64,000 nucleotides of DNA, from positions 20,799,001-20,863,000 of the forward strand of contig CM060979.1 in assembly GCA_030765065.1 (NCBI GenBank), written 5' to 3'. A program made the translations under genes and the position numbers. Shown piece after piece: positions 1 through 10,983 of the stretch (positions are counted from its first letter, which is position 1; each line of letters starts with the position of its first letter). The notes under the pieces were generated by a model that saw only the letters and a program-made list of their open reading frames with translations, made no database searches and was not told the origin of the DNA. Origin of the DNA: Deroplatys truncata (Eukaryota > Arthropoda > Insecta > Mantodea > Mantidae).

Positions 1-240
1 CATTTCCGTCAGCACGCAGGACTCAGGTGCGAATTCAAGACGATAGTCCATCCGGTCGAGGTTAACCGCCATGACTTGGCCCTGACCTACTCTATTCCCT
101 TCCTCCAGCTTCCCAAAATGACCTTGTGTGACTATGACAAAGCAGTGGCTAGCATTACCCGTAGTACTTCCTGCTGCGCTGCTCCTCTCGCGCCCGGCGG
201 TAGGCAGACAAGCGAGCATCAACGATTTTTACTCTCCCGG
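1..240. other. Unassigned segment open on both strands
   Basis: The first 240 bases are comparatively GC-rich and free of stops in one frame on each strand. The minus-strand reading contains VNLDRMDYRLEFAPESC and runs off the left edge; the plus-strand reading contains LALTYSIPFLQLPKMTL. I do not recognise either. No convincing splice acceptor precedes the minus-strand reading, and a family A repeat begins at about 251. It could be a partial host exon, a retroposed piece or a TE fragment. Confidence 0.3.
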
Positions 241-250
241 CCACATAACT

Positions 251-635
251 ATATGGTGAGTAGAGGGAATGTTGTATTCCACTCAAAAATTCGATGCTGA
301 GACTTCACTGGAAGTGCACGTTTTGGGATCCCCTTTACTCCAAAAGAGCAATTCTAGAAAAAGCTGGTTAAATACCAAAGCTTTTGTTTATGTTCAGGGA
401 TGCGACACGAAGATCTCCCACCTCAAACTATCCTTTACTTGGAACAATCTTCGTTAATTTTTATCGCTCAAAAACGACTCTTTTAACGATTTATATCTTG
501 AATGTTGTGGAAATATCCTGTGAATCTCGGTTTATTTAAACGAGTTTTGTATTATACGGGAGTCTCAAAAGATGCACAAAACTTACTACAGGAAAAATGT
601 AAAGCCAATTAAACAACATGTGTTCAGTATTTTTT
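251..635 (+). repeat. Family A (HINE-like) fragment
   Basis: Diverged left part of the family A element: the AGTAGAGGGAATGTTGTATT end, the TTCCACTCAAAAATTCGATG block, and the GGATGCGACACGAAGAT block are all recognisable. The microsatellite is missing and the middle is decayed. Confidence 0.75.
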
Positions 636-639
636 CCCG

Positions 640-1028
640 TAATCTCGGCCGTTATATATAATGGAAAGTTTAACACCTTTCCTAAGCGTCATCTAAGGTA
701 GTGAAAGTAAAAATAAGTTTTAAAAGAATAGTTTGTAGAAGAGATATAAAAATAAATCGTGGTTATCAGGAAGCGCAGCAGGATTTTGGCACTTAAGCGT
801 ACATTCGCCTATTATGCTTCTGGGAACCTCCAGGAGGAAGGGATGAAGTGAAGGTCGCAGAGGGCTACTAGATCCAGCGCGGCGGGAAAACCCACCAAAC
901 AAAACTATCGTCATACGCCTTACCTGCGGCTTATTCGCCTGATCCTTCGAAATGAAACGACAGCAAAATTCGCAGCATTATATAATCCACACCAGCATTC
1001 CCTATCAACTAAGAAAACTAACAGAACA
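640..1028. other. Intergenic/intronic, no gene seen
   Basis: No feature supported. A GC-richer patch near 780-915 (minus-strand reading with FSRRAGSSSPLRPSLHPF) has no recognisable domain or splice signals. Confidence 0.4.
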
Positions 1029-1029
1029 A

Positions 1030-1116
1030 GGTCAAATTGGCCGACCCAACGAGTATCGAACCGGGACTTCCCGAATGCGAGACTCATACGTTACCGCAGG
1101 GCCATCTCACTCGGTA
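1030..1116 (-). repeat. tRNA-derived SINE head
   Basis: On the minus strand an A-box-like TGGCCCTGCGGTAACG is followed about 35 bases later by a B-box-like GGTTCGATACTC. This is the spacing of an RNA polymerase III promoter in a tRNA-derived SINE. No cloverleaf with an intact acceptor stem forms, so it is not called a tRNA gene. Confidence 0.6.
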
Positions 1117-1119
1117 AAA

Positions 1120-2525
1120 CAAATGATACTGGGTAGGAAAATTCAATTCATGGAATTGAAACATAAGAATTTCTTTAGGGGGGGCTATTAAGGGATATAT
1201 TTCAGTTCTCTTCAACCTCTATTTACGCGGTCAAAATATTTAATCATATAAACAAAATTTTGTAATGAGCTCATTACTCCACTTTAGTTTTTAAACGCCG
1301 CCTTCTGGAACTCCACTTTACTACGGCGAAAATGCATACCTTTCCGGAAGTGCCACAAGAAGAACAGAAGTATAGTCATAATTGTTGCACTACACAAGAA
1401 AGAAAAGGGAGACAAAAAGACGGAGGGGGAAAAAAAAGCTACACGCGCGTCTCTGAAAAGCTCAAGGTGCAAAGTGTGTTTACTTGCAACTACTAGTTAC
1501 AAAGATTGAAGATATGGCATCAAGGTCAAGGTGAGAGGAGAAAAAGAGAGAGCTGCCGCCCCATCATAAATGGGACAGCAGCTTTCAGGGTGCAGTATTA
1601 TTTGCTAAAGTAGGGACAGAAATTTATGCTCTAGTTCCCTTCATGCATTGTGTAAACTATATGAATTATTTAACTCGCCAAACTTCAATACTGAAGAGTT
1701 AGGATATACAAGCATCACGCCACTGAATTGAATGACGTGAAGTTTCAATTGGGGATGATTGCGAACCTGCAGGGATATTTTCGGAATTGCATTTTTAAAA
1801 CTATATTAACGGTTAAGTTAAACTGAATTTAATATTACGTATAAGTACAACCACGACACTTGAGCTCAATTTCGAGAACTGCTTAACAGCCACCTTCATA
1901 CCGTGAGGGAACGGCCACGACCGGATAAGACGGGGATTCACCGACGTGACGTGAGCTATTGATTGCGTTGCGTGGAGCTACTGTATTAGGAGTTTAGCTA
2001 AGACCTTGTGGTTGACGTAAGCGAACCTGAGGCAGCGCGGTATTGTTTGATCTCGCTCTATTGTTTTACACCCTGTTCCAAAGGTATTTATCCTTTCTTT
2101 CCCGGGACAAATGTTACGCGAAGTAGCATCAGTAATACATTATATCACCTCATTAAACAAAACAATTATGGTAATATTTTCAATAAGTAAACCTGTAAAA
2201 CCTGCATACATGCAAAACAATATAATTATGACCACACGTATGTGAAACTGTACTTGTTGACAATACTTCTGAACTGCTGGTGTTACGCTATTTGCATCGT
2301 AGGCAAGAAGCTGCCTAGTCCACTGCACGCTTGCAGTTCAAGGACAAAGCCATTCTCCTGAGTCAACCACAGTTCCATAGGTGTTGCCAAGTTTCAAGAA
2401 TGACTCAATGGCACGTATTCTTCGGAAATATCGCATTTTTAAATCAAATGTAAAGATAAAATATACACGTAAAACAAACAAATCGTATGTAGCATAAAAT
2501 ACTGTTTAAATTGTTGGACATTTAG
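1120..2525. other. Intronic/intergenic, no gene seen
   Basis: AT-rich sequence with only short unrelated open frames. The segment 1500-1620 has a purine-rich run and an inverted GCAGCTTTC / AGCTGCCGCC area, but nothing I can assign. Confidence 0.4.
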
Positions 2526-2527
2526 TA

Positions 2528-2788
2528 ACTAACTCGCATGCTAGCCTCTGGTTCCCGAGGTCGCGGGTGCAAACCAGGCGGAGGGCGATGTTTTTTTTTG
2601 GGGGGGGGGCATAAAAATACTTTCGGAAGGGAAGTAAAGTCGGTGGTCCCGTGTCGTAAATACGACACGTAAAAGAATCTCAAGCCTGAAAAAGAGGCCT
2701 CTCAGCAAAATTTCCGGTCTTTCATGCACAATATAGAATGGGACGCTATGAACCATAGTAGTTAAAGAGGGTCCATAAATAAAAACTC
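2528..2788 (+). repeat. tRNA-derived SINE (family S1)
   Basis: Same about 270-bp SINE as at 33595-33880 and 46535-46812. It has the tRNA-like head with TTCCCGAGGTCGCGGGT and a mutated B box (TGCAAACC for TTCAAACC), then the conserved body GTGGTCCCGTGTCGTAAAT, GTAAAAGAATCTCAAGCCTG and the tail GTCCATAAATAAAAACT. A run of G and T (2590-2608) has expanded just after the head. Confidence 0.8.
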
Positions 2789-2789
2789 T

Positions 2790-3200
2790 TTTATTCTTCT
2801 GTCTGCGTTTTGTTAATTGATATAAACCGACATTACATATTTACATGCTTCGTTGTAGATGTAAGAAGGAATACAGTAGGCTAAAGCGATAGTCAGAATT
2901 TTAGTGAGTGATGGCTTTGAAATTCCATGCTGTTTGCATGACCACGAGATAAAAACGAATAGCGAGTTATCACTTGAAAAAAAATTCAAACCAATAAAAT
3001 ATCTCGGGAATGGTTAACGACAATCAGATAATTTAACGTAATGATACTGTTCTGTGTTACATATTATTATTTTTCGCCTTTAAATAAACGCATTGTTAAA
3101 GACTTATCCGCAGAAGTTAAGATTTTTAGTTAGGGACTATTTTCTCAAAAATGGTTTCAGATAAATGAAACTTTCCATCTAAAAATTGATAAAATCTGAA
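2790..3200 (-). repeat. Family A fragment
   Basis: Interior of family A without its hairpin end. The blocks GTAGATGTAAGAAGGAATAC, AGCGATAGTCAGAATTT and ATATCTCGGGAATGG are recognisable. It abuts the oppositely oriented copy starting at 3220. Confidence 0.7.
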
Positions 3201-3219
3201 TTATATAACTATGTCTCAT

Positions 3220-3870
3220 ACTTTCTCTACTAAATAGACTTCTTCAAAAAATTCGACACCGATATTTCATTAGAAATACCGTTTTGAGTGCCCTGAATAA
3301 GGAAGCCTTCTAAATAAAGAATTTGTGTGTGTGTGAGTGAGTGAGTGAGTGAGTGAGACTGAACAGCATAATTTAAAAACGAAAAGTGGTTAAATACCAA
3401 ACTTGGTATATAATTTCAGTATCTACCAAAGATGCGACACTAAGATTTTCATCCCAAACTACTCTCGTATATTTTGATTTTCTCAAAAATGACTATTCGA
3501 TTTCTGAAGTCCTTATTCATTCGCTAGAAATGAGGATAGAAGATTGACAAAAACGTACTACACAAAAAAATGTAGGTCTCTTTAAAATTCACAATTTATT
3601 TCAAATAACTTTTATGTGCCCATTTCAGAGATATTTGTTATTGCTTTGAATTTTTTAATGCTGATGTCATTTTCTGAAGTGTTGCCACCATTCAGTTGTT
3701 TCTTACGATGTCATAGAAAGAATATGCAGTTTCAAGGCCAGTATATAGCGAACGTTTTGAAAAATTTGACTGTCCCTTCGGTTTCCTGTACTTACAATAT
3801 GTATTTAAAAGTATTTCTGTGAACGTTTGTCTGATTTATATGAAGTAGAGAAAAAATAATGTGCAAAAAT
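3220..3870 (+). repeat. Family A copy, diverged
   Basis: Starts with CTTTCTCTACTA and contains a GTGT/GTGA microsatellite (about 3326-3357) where other copies carry CA/GT. The ACCAAACTTGGTAT and GATGCGACACTAAGATTTTC blocks follow. The right end is degraded to AGTAGAGAAAAAATAATGTG. Confidence 0.8.
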
Positions 3871-3901
3871 GCTTTGTACAAGCTGCAAAAAAACAAACGA
3901 T

Positions 3902-3992
3902 AGACGACAGTGGTTAAGACTCTCGCCGCAGCCGGGAATCGAACCCGGGTCCTGGGTTGAGAAGTCGTCTGTTTACTTCGCGGCCCCATGGC
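3902..3992 (-). repeat. tRNA-derived SINE fragment
   Basis: The minus strand carries a perfect B box in CCCGGGTTCGATTCCCGG followed by CTGCGGCGAGAG. The upstream half is only loosely tRNA-like. Isolated SINE head. Confidence 0.6.
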
Positions 3993-4149
3993 GCTAACTT
4001 AACATGCGCAGAGAAGCAAAACAATATGTGAAAATAAAGGACAATTTAAAATGATAGCAACACCTGGAGCAGGGCGTTTACCCAGGATGGCGTGCACGTT
4101 TATATAATAGGTGAATAAGATTGACATGGCACGTAAGGCGCTGCAGCAG

Positions 4150-4320
4150 AGCGGAGGAATGACGCAGTTGAAAGTTTTGGTGGAGGAGGAGGAGAGGGGG
4201 GAACGGAAGGTCGGGCAGTCACCCAGGAAGTGCTTGCTTTGTGGCACAACAGTAGCGTGGGGCTTGTTGGACGGGATTCGAACCCGGAATATGCTTGTCT
4301 AATGAGGTGAAAGTGACGAC
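4150..4320 (-). repeat. tRNA-like SINE remnant
   Basis: The minus strand contains a perfect B box in CCGGGTTCGAATCCCGTCC (around 4270-4287), but no A box at tRNA spacing. The flanking GC-rich, purine-rich stretch (4150-4230) may belong to the same retroposon. Confidence 0.45.
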
Positions 4321-4321
4321 C

Positions 4322-5196
4322 GAAGGAAGGATAAACGCGTGATTCATGATCTTACGGACAATCTTCCATCATAATGTATTACACTATCAGCACAATACTT
4401 GCAAATGGAAGTACGCTCACATCAGAGAGTCGTGCATTTATTTCGGCTTGGATGCTGATGCGGTTTTTTCCCCAGCAATCTTGGACCATGCAAATAGCAA
4501 ATCATTTCTGTGCAGTTTTCTCTGTTATACACACACTTTACTAATATTACTGTTCGAAATGGGATAAAATACAATGGAACACGTGAAATATTTTGCTTAC
4601 CAAAGCTGTTAGCTGATTTGATTGTAATGAAATGACAGTGAACAAAATAGTAAATTTCAGGGTATCTAGTAGACTGAAAAGCACTTAATGATTAAAAAAA
4701 GAAACAAAAATTGTTATAATTTCAGTCAATCGCTCAGTACCTGTGTATGATTTGGGAAATCTGAAAACCATATGTAGTTTGGTGCTGCGCATTCTATATT
4801 TTGTTCCTCGTCTTCATCATCCCAATCCATAGTACATGGGGTATAAAAGAAATGTTTACACGATCCACATGTCTGCATTAAGTTTAGCATTACTAGTATA
4901 ACCTCTGCATCCACTGAAAGAAGATTCTCGACGCTCAAGTATAGACTTGTCTATAAAGACAGACACAGAAACGATCACTGGGAGTTTAGAAAGTTTTGGT
5001 TTTCCCTCAGTAGTCCTCCTCTATGTACTCTCTTATGATTCACTCCAACTTTTTATTTGCATACTCTTGAGATATCTGATTATATCATCTTCCCATCTAT
5101 TTTCAAGTCTGTTTCTTGTTCTAGAATCGAGAGGTTTCCATTTAAATATTCTTTTAGTTCTCTCATCTGACATATATAATATTATATTGCATATTA
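4322..5196. other. Intronic, no gene seen
   Basis: AT-rich with no recognised element. Short open frames at 4346-4567 and 4726-4938 show no family motif. Confidence 0.35.
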
Positions 5197-5198
5197 TA

Positions 5199-6492
5199 CA
5201 GGGTGATTTATGAAGAACTGATACATTTATTTCTTTAATTGTTTCAAAACGAGTTATGCTAGCGACAACTTATTATACCTGAAATGCAGAGGAATTTTGG
5301 GAGATTATTTACCTCTATAGCAAATGTTGGAAATGTCCTCCATCCTGCATAAGGCACAGCTCAATACGTCGTTCCATGTTATTGGCCACTCGTTGGAGGA
5401 CTATGTTGTCAATAGCTTGAATCTCCTGTGTAATGTTGTGCTTCAGATCGTCCAATGTCTGGGGACGTGTGGCATAAACCCTGTCTTTTAAGTAACCCCA
5501 TAGAAAGAAGTCCGGCGATGTCAAATCCGAAGATCTCGGTGGCTACAGGTTCTTGGAAATTATCCGGTCGTCAAAGAAGCTTGCAATTAGTGCCATGGAT
5601 TCATTTGATGTATGGCATGTAGCGCCGTCCTGCTGAAAATATCTCTACATCGTCTAGTTGCTCAGCAAACTCCATGAAAATCCGTCGGTACTCTGCAGTG
5701 TCCACATTGTTTAAAAAAATGGTTCCACTATTCTCTGTGCGGATATTGCGCACCAAACTCAGATTTTAACTGGATGCATAGGTGCTTCATGAATAACGTG
5801 GATTTTCGCTGGCCCAATAGCGTGAGTTATTTGAGTTCACATAGCCGAATTGCTTCATCTGTGAACCATATGATGGACAATATGGCAGGATATTGCACCA
5901 TGAACGTCTGAAACCAATGACAATAATTCAGTCGTCTATCCTTATCTGGTTCCTGTAACTGATGGACAACCGTAATCCTATACGGCTTTAGACTTGCACT
6001 TTTCACAGCTCTCTGACATTGAGTAGCTGTATCCTGTCTCCTGCGACGAACGTCTTAATGATTTTTTGGGTGACTGATCCAGTCAACAACCGTGGGAAGC
6101 CTAGATGAACGAGTTTTGTCTTTTTCACTCACCAGTGATCCAGTTGTTTCCAATTTGTTAACCAGTCCTAGTTTTGTGTATTTTGGGGAGGATTCCGAAC
6201 ACCAAATTCTCTCTGGTATGCCCTTTGAGTAGCTGTAATTGAATTCGTAATCCAGTATTGCTTTACAAGGAAGAGTCGTTCATTTAATAGAACAAAATCT
6301 CAAAAACATTGCCGACAACAAAACTAACAATTACGAATAAAACATGAACATCTGCACATCTAGTGACAGGCAATCGAACTCTGCTTAATTCAGAACATTC
6401 TACTTAATTTGGTACTAAAATTGGGGCATTGAGTGAATTTCGAACAGAATAATTAAAGAAAGAAATGTGTCAGTTCTTCATAAATCACCCTG
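5199..6492 (-). mobile_element. Mariner/IS630-type transposon, near full length, dead
   Basis: A 1294-bp element flanked by TA on both sides (5197-5198, 6493-6494). The terminal inverted repeats are about 41 bp with two mismatches and start CAGGGTGATTTATGAAGAAC at both ends. The minus strand encodes a decayed transposase. The clearest part is 5315-5560, with DDRIISKNL, a stop where a tryptophan is expected, then PPRSSDLTSPDFFLWG, the block holding the last catalytic acid, and a C-terminal tail ending GGHFQHLL. Several stops and frameshifts break the rest, so it cannot make transposase, although its ends look intact. Confidence 0.92.
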
Positions 6493-6494
6493 TA

Positions 6495-7232
6495 AATTAT
6501 ATGCCCGAACCATAATACTAAGTCTCTGCGCCTTTTATAAACCTTATGATTTTTGTTTCTTTATTTTGTTATCTGGATTCTCCATTATCCGCTTCTCTTT
6601 AACTGCCTCATAAATTCTTCTCAGAATCTTTCTCTCAAAAATTAAAAGCTTTTGTATTAGAGATTCTTGAAGCACACAATTGTGATATAAATTTTTAGGT
6701 TATTATTTATTTTATAATTGTGTCAAATTCTTAATTTTGCACTATGCAAACTAATTGATTATAAAGTAAAATTATTTTTTTTTTGCTTAGTCAAATTTGC
6801 AGTACTTAACGCGTTTACAAATTGAATCTTCTGCTTTCCATTTGTAAACATTGGCCTTGCAGAATAATTAGCTGTCAGGTCATTAGCAGCAGGAAGATTT
6901 CTATTATCCTGGCCTTAAGAGTCTACAGATGTTAATGCCGGCTTCCGGTTGCTGTGTTACATTAAAGAACGAGTTTTACAGCCTACCCAAACTAACTTCT
7001 CCACCAAGAAATGGAAAATTCCAAGACCCCGGATGAAAATAGGCACAGCGTCGCAGGACTACGAGTAGCGTTTATGACGTCAGGTTTTCATTGTTTTGTG
7101 AAACCGAAATACCGCTGTGTGGCCAACAAAATGAGGCTTTTGTTTCTTTCCTACACAATTGTTATTAAATTTGCAGCGCTTCATGGTTTGTGTGTGTGTG
7201 TGTGTCACTGCCACTATATTTACTTCACATTT
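6495..7232. other. Intronic, no gene seen
   Basis: AT-rich sequence. The 81-residue plus-strand open frame at 7011-7256 runs into a (GT)n tract and has no recognisable domain. Confidence 0.35.
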
Positions 7233-7234
7233 TT

Positions 7235-7357
7235 ACTTTCTCTACCACATACATAGTAGGCAGAGAGCTATTGCATTCGACCTAAAAATGCGATACCGAA
7301 ATTTCACTGGGAATACATCTTTTGAGGTCCCCTGAATCCAAATAAAGCATTTTTAGA

Positions 7358-7396
<39 letters not shown>

Positions 7397-8000
7397 GAGC
7401 GAACTAAAACGGACAATCCTTACACCCCAAACTACCCTTTACGTAGAAGATTTTTCGAAATTTTTGATTTTCTAAAAAATTGCTTTAAGGATTTTGATTA
7501 AAATACCACATATTATCAAAGATTTTACATGACAAATAAAACGTATATCTTGAATAGCCTGCGACGTCCTCTTCATTCGTCAGAAATCTTGTATAACTGG
7601 TAAATGTCAAACGTACTACACAAAAAACGTACTTCTCTTTAAAACACACAGTTTATTTAAATAACTTTTTTTCTTCTGACATTAGTCATTTCCAAGATAT
7701 CCGTTATTAATGGTTCGAATTGTTCAATACTTGATCATTCTCTTTAAGTCCTGTTAACATTCAGTTGTTACTCGCGATGTCATGGAAACAGCGTGCAATT
7801 TTAAGGCCAGCATATAGCGTCCAGTTGTTAAACATTTGACTATCGCTGTTCTCTTTGTATCTATAACGAAATGTGTAATGTAACTATTTCTGTAAATGTT
7901 TATTTGGATTAAAATGAAGTGATATAAACAAACTTTCGTAAGAATAATTTGTACACCCACTAGTAAACTATAGAGGGTAGAGAAAGTCATGTGAACTAAC
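7235..8000 (+). repeat. Family A copy
   Basis: Nearly complete. It starts ACTTTCTCTACCACATACAT, carries a (GT)n tract at about 7361-7394 at the usual internal place, and ends AGAGAAAGTCATGTGAAC, lacking the outer half of the terminal hairpin. Confidence 0.85.
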
Positions 8001-8084
8001 GTTGCTCTTCCTATTTCTAAATAATAATACAGTGCTGATAGAGTAAAACAGCACGCTTAAATAAAATAGGAGACTTAAGTGTTA

Positions 8085-8172
8085 TAACTGCCTCTATGGG
8101 CTAGTCGATAGTGTTTCGAGTTTAAACCCAGAGGTCCCGGGTTCGATTTCCGGCAGGGGTAGGATTTTTTTT
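8085..8172 (+). repeat. tRNA-derived SINE head
   Basis: tRNA-like segment GCCTCTATGGGCTAGTCGAT with an A-box-like motif, then a B box in CCCGGGTTCGATTTCCGG, then CAGGGGTA and a T run that could stop RNA polymerase III. The T stem pairs, but the acceptor and anticodon stems are imperfect, so I call it a SINE head rather than a working tRNA gene. Confidence 0.65.
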
Positions 8173-8549
8173 TTTCAATTAGTATCATTTCCTATACTCT
8201 TCAAATCTGGAGAGCATGGATTTGAGAGTGCATCTGAGCGTGTTTCACTGTAACATTTATAAACGCCAACGGTAACCTACAAATCAAGCACTTCACATGA
8301 TGATAGAAGATTTAGGGGGACTATACAAAGTAACAAAAGGCCTACTATGGCCCTGCGTAATATTACTATGTGTTTCCGATGTTCGTCACTGTTCATTCAT
8401 TGGTGATAGCACTTCTGCTATCCATTACTACTTAATGTTTATCTGGAAGTAAGCTCCCCCCCCAAAAAGAAGTTACTATGGCATGACATGACTCTACACG
8501 ACATCCTTCATCTTTCCACAACGCGCTCGAAGCAAGAAGATCGGATGTA

Positions 8550-8975
8550 TACACGTGTTAGCCAACTTCTTGAAACTGAAACCGATGCCCTCGTCCAGCA
8601 AAACTTAATAATTCTGCGATGACATGACTGTCGCATGCTGAAATTCTCACAGAGAACACAACTTCATATCATGATCTGTAAGGAAAAAATGGGAGCCCAT
8701 TTATATGGGAGAGTTGACTTTACAGTGCACGTCGTCCATTACTGAATATTTGCGCCTTTCAATCAAATTTTTAATGCACGTTAAGCATTTTGTTGCAGCC
8801 AGTGAAGATCGTGATGAAAGATAAGCTCTGGCTTGTCATAGAACTGTATACCAGTTTAGTGTTATACATTCAGTTACAATATAATGCAACAGTAACACTT
8901 TGAATGTGAGCCCAAAGCCGTAAAAACGCCCCGCTCTCGTACATTTTACGGCAAACCGTAAAAGCTGGCGATTAT
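8550..8975 (+). repeat. Repeat F, copy 1
   Basis: Diverged direct copy of 34650-35350. Shared blocks include CTCGTCCAGCAAA followed by GCGATGACATGA, GTCCATTACTGAA versus ATCCATTACTGAA, AGATAAGCTCTG, and GTACATTTTACGG near the right end. It ends in a perfect hairpin (TTTTACGG-CAAA-CCGTAAAA, about 8945-8964) just downstream of the LSM11 exon at 9006 in gene orientation. No coding capacity seen. Confidence 0.65.
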
Positions 8976-9005
8976 GGATGCTAATTGTGCGCAAATATTA
9001 CCTAC

Positions 9006-9144
9006 CTAGCGCCGTCGCTTTCCTTTTCTTCTTGCGAGTCCATACTTCATGGACGTCCTCGAGAGCCATGTTCCAGTGCTTGTCGAAGGCCACCACGAAG
9101 GCGATGCAGTAGCCCCGCAGACCACTCATGTGCCGCGTGTTTAC
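9006..9144 (-). CDS. LSM11: LSM11 internal exon (Sm1 motif)
   Basis: Internal exon of Lsm11, the U7 snRNP-specific Sm-like protein. With Lsm10 it replaces SmD1/D2 on U7 snRNA, and the particle directs 3' cleavage of replication-dependent histone pre-mRNAs in the nucleus. On the minus strand the acceptor TTTACAG precedes GTAAACACG, and the exon ends at a CTAG|GTAGGT donor. It encodes 46 complete residues including GLRGYCIAFVVAFDKHWNMA, the Sm1 strand block; FDKHWNM matches the FDxxMN RNA-contact motif. Then come LEDVHEVW and the basic run RKKKRK. It joins the exon at 19072-19190 in phase 0 across a 9.9-kb intron and ends in phase 1, so further exons (Sm2, C terminus) must follow to the left. 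None was found in 1-9005. No frameshift or stop is seen. Confidence 0.92.
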
Positions 9145-9563
9145 CTGTAAACCCATAAACCAAACACACAGTTGATCAAGGCCCAGTAGAGGATATCCGC
9201 GTGCAGGCCTTGCTGCCATACCAATGAGGAAGTCAAACAGAAACAGATCAGAGAAAGTTTTGCATCTAGGAAACTGGATGTTTGGCATTTGAGAGGCAGT
9301 GAAACGGAGGTTCCCATTCTCATGACAGCCAGGTGATTAGGTGTTGCCAGAATTTTACACTAAGCAACTGTGTAAAACGAAATTCATCATGAGCATCTCT
9401 GTGCTGTACTTAATCTTTCAGTAATGGATTTGTTTGACCTTACCCGTCAACTAATTATAACACTAGTCTGCATTTTCAAACTTTTTGTCAGATGATTTCT
9501 TAAAAGTAGGTGTTCTTGAATCAAGTTCTTATGCTGATTACAGAAATAACTTCCGTTTTTTTT

Positions 9564-10144
9564 ACCTTCTCTACTACGTATAGTAGGGAAGTATTGTATT
9601 CCACCCAAAATACCGTTTTGAGACCCCCTGAATAAAAAAAAGCATTTTTGGAAACATGTACAGTCGGATAAACACCAAACTTGGTATTTAGGTTCAGTAT
9701 CTTCAAGAGATGCGACACGAAGGTTTTCAAGAACATTCCCCCACCCCAGATTACCCTTTACATGGAACATTTTTCGAAAATTTTAATTTTATCAAAAATG
9801 GCTCTAACGATTTTGATCAAAATATCACATGTTTAAGATATTTTCATGACAAATGAAATGTATATCTCGAATTTTCTGTGCTTGTTATTTCCTTAAATTT
9901 TCCAATACTTATACTTTTTCTCAAATTCTTTATTTATTTTTTTTGTCCTGGTAATGCAAAGAGAATGGAATACTCCATATAGCAACCAGCTCTTAAAATA
10001 TTGACTACCGCTTAAAGCCTACCAATTCCCCTTGCATCTACAAGAAAATTAGCAATAAGATTAACATGAAGCATATGGAGAATAAGCGTTTGTAAAAATA
10101 GTTTTACAAGAGTGGAGAAAGTCATGTGAGTGTAACACATCAGA
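9564..10144 (+). repeat. Family A copy with complete hairpin end
   Basis: Starts ACCTTCTCTACTACGTATAG after a T run and ends GGAGAAAGTCATGTGAGTGT followed by AACACATCAGA and a T run. The microsatellite and about 250 bp of the middle are deleted. Confidence 0.88.
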
Positions 10145-10253
10145 TTTTTTCTATCACGTCAGGCTTTTACACAAAATAAGTAATGTTTTGACAATTTTAC
10201 TAATGAGCGTAGAAAAGTATTCAAATACCATTTCACACAAGGTAAGTCTTTAT

Positions 10254-10800
10254 TCAAGAAACATTTTCAGATCCTTGAAGATGACTGTCCCTCCTCAACA
10301 TCCAACAGTAGTCGGTCATCATAGTTTCATTCCATCTCCCCTGGCACCTCCTCTCCATTTCCTTAATATCTTGATTAAAACGTTCACCCTGCTCTTCACT
10401 ACAATGTCCCAGATTTTCTGGAAAGTAGTTGATATGTGAATGGAGAAAATGTACCTTTACACTCATGTTACAACCCATCTTCTTGAAATTTTCCAACACT
10501 GTTTCGACAATGGCCTTGTAATTAGGATCTTTGTTATTGCCTAAGAAGTTTTCAGTAACTGATCGGAAGGTGGTCCATGCTTCTATTTCTCTCTCATTCA
10601 TTGTCTTCTCAAAATCTTCATCCCTAATGAATTTCTTTATTTGAAGACCAACAAAAATTCCAGCCTTTAATTTGTCTTGTGTAATGAAGGGAAATTTCTT
10701 GGAAAGTTACTTGAAGCAGGGTCCATCCTGTGGTAGAGTCCTTACAAATTGCTTCATCAAGCCCAATTTTATGTGTAGTGGCGGAGGCAATATCTTTATA
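10254..10800 (-). pseudogene. Relic of a multicopy arthropod gene family
   Basis: Minus-strand reading of about 180 codons with one in-frame stop near 10707. It starts ILPPPLHIKLGLMKQFVRTL, passes LKAGIFVGLQIKKFI, then a 115-codon open part with NFLGNNKDPNY, GCNMSVKVHFLHSHINYFPE, ENLGHCSEEQGERF, QGRWNETMMTDYCW. I recognise this conserved block from large families of uncharacterised proteins in arthropod genomes that behave like transposon cargo. It begins mid-protein and has no intron signals. Probably a dead repeat copy in the LSM11 intron, read in the same direction as LSM11. Confidence 0.7.
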
Positions 10801-10983
10801 TCTCTATATTTTTGAAGTGAAATCGTGAAAAAAAACTACGTGATAGAAAAAAACTAAAAGCACTTCTGAAATCAGCATAAAAAGTGAGTCAGAATCACTT
10901 ATTAGTTTTCAGTCATCCGATATCATGCAGACTAGTGTAATTAGAGTGGTGTTACGCAATTTACGTTTTCCGAGATGTTTACC

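Noticed and set aside
8085-8172. Functional tRNA gene
   Set aside because: A and B boxes are present but acceptor and anticodon stems do not pair properly; best seen as a SINE head.
9447-9770. 107-codon minus-strand frame as a gene
   Set aside because: It is the standard family A frame (starting MFHVKGNLGWG), seen in several copies with different breaks.
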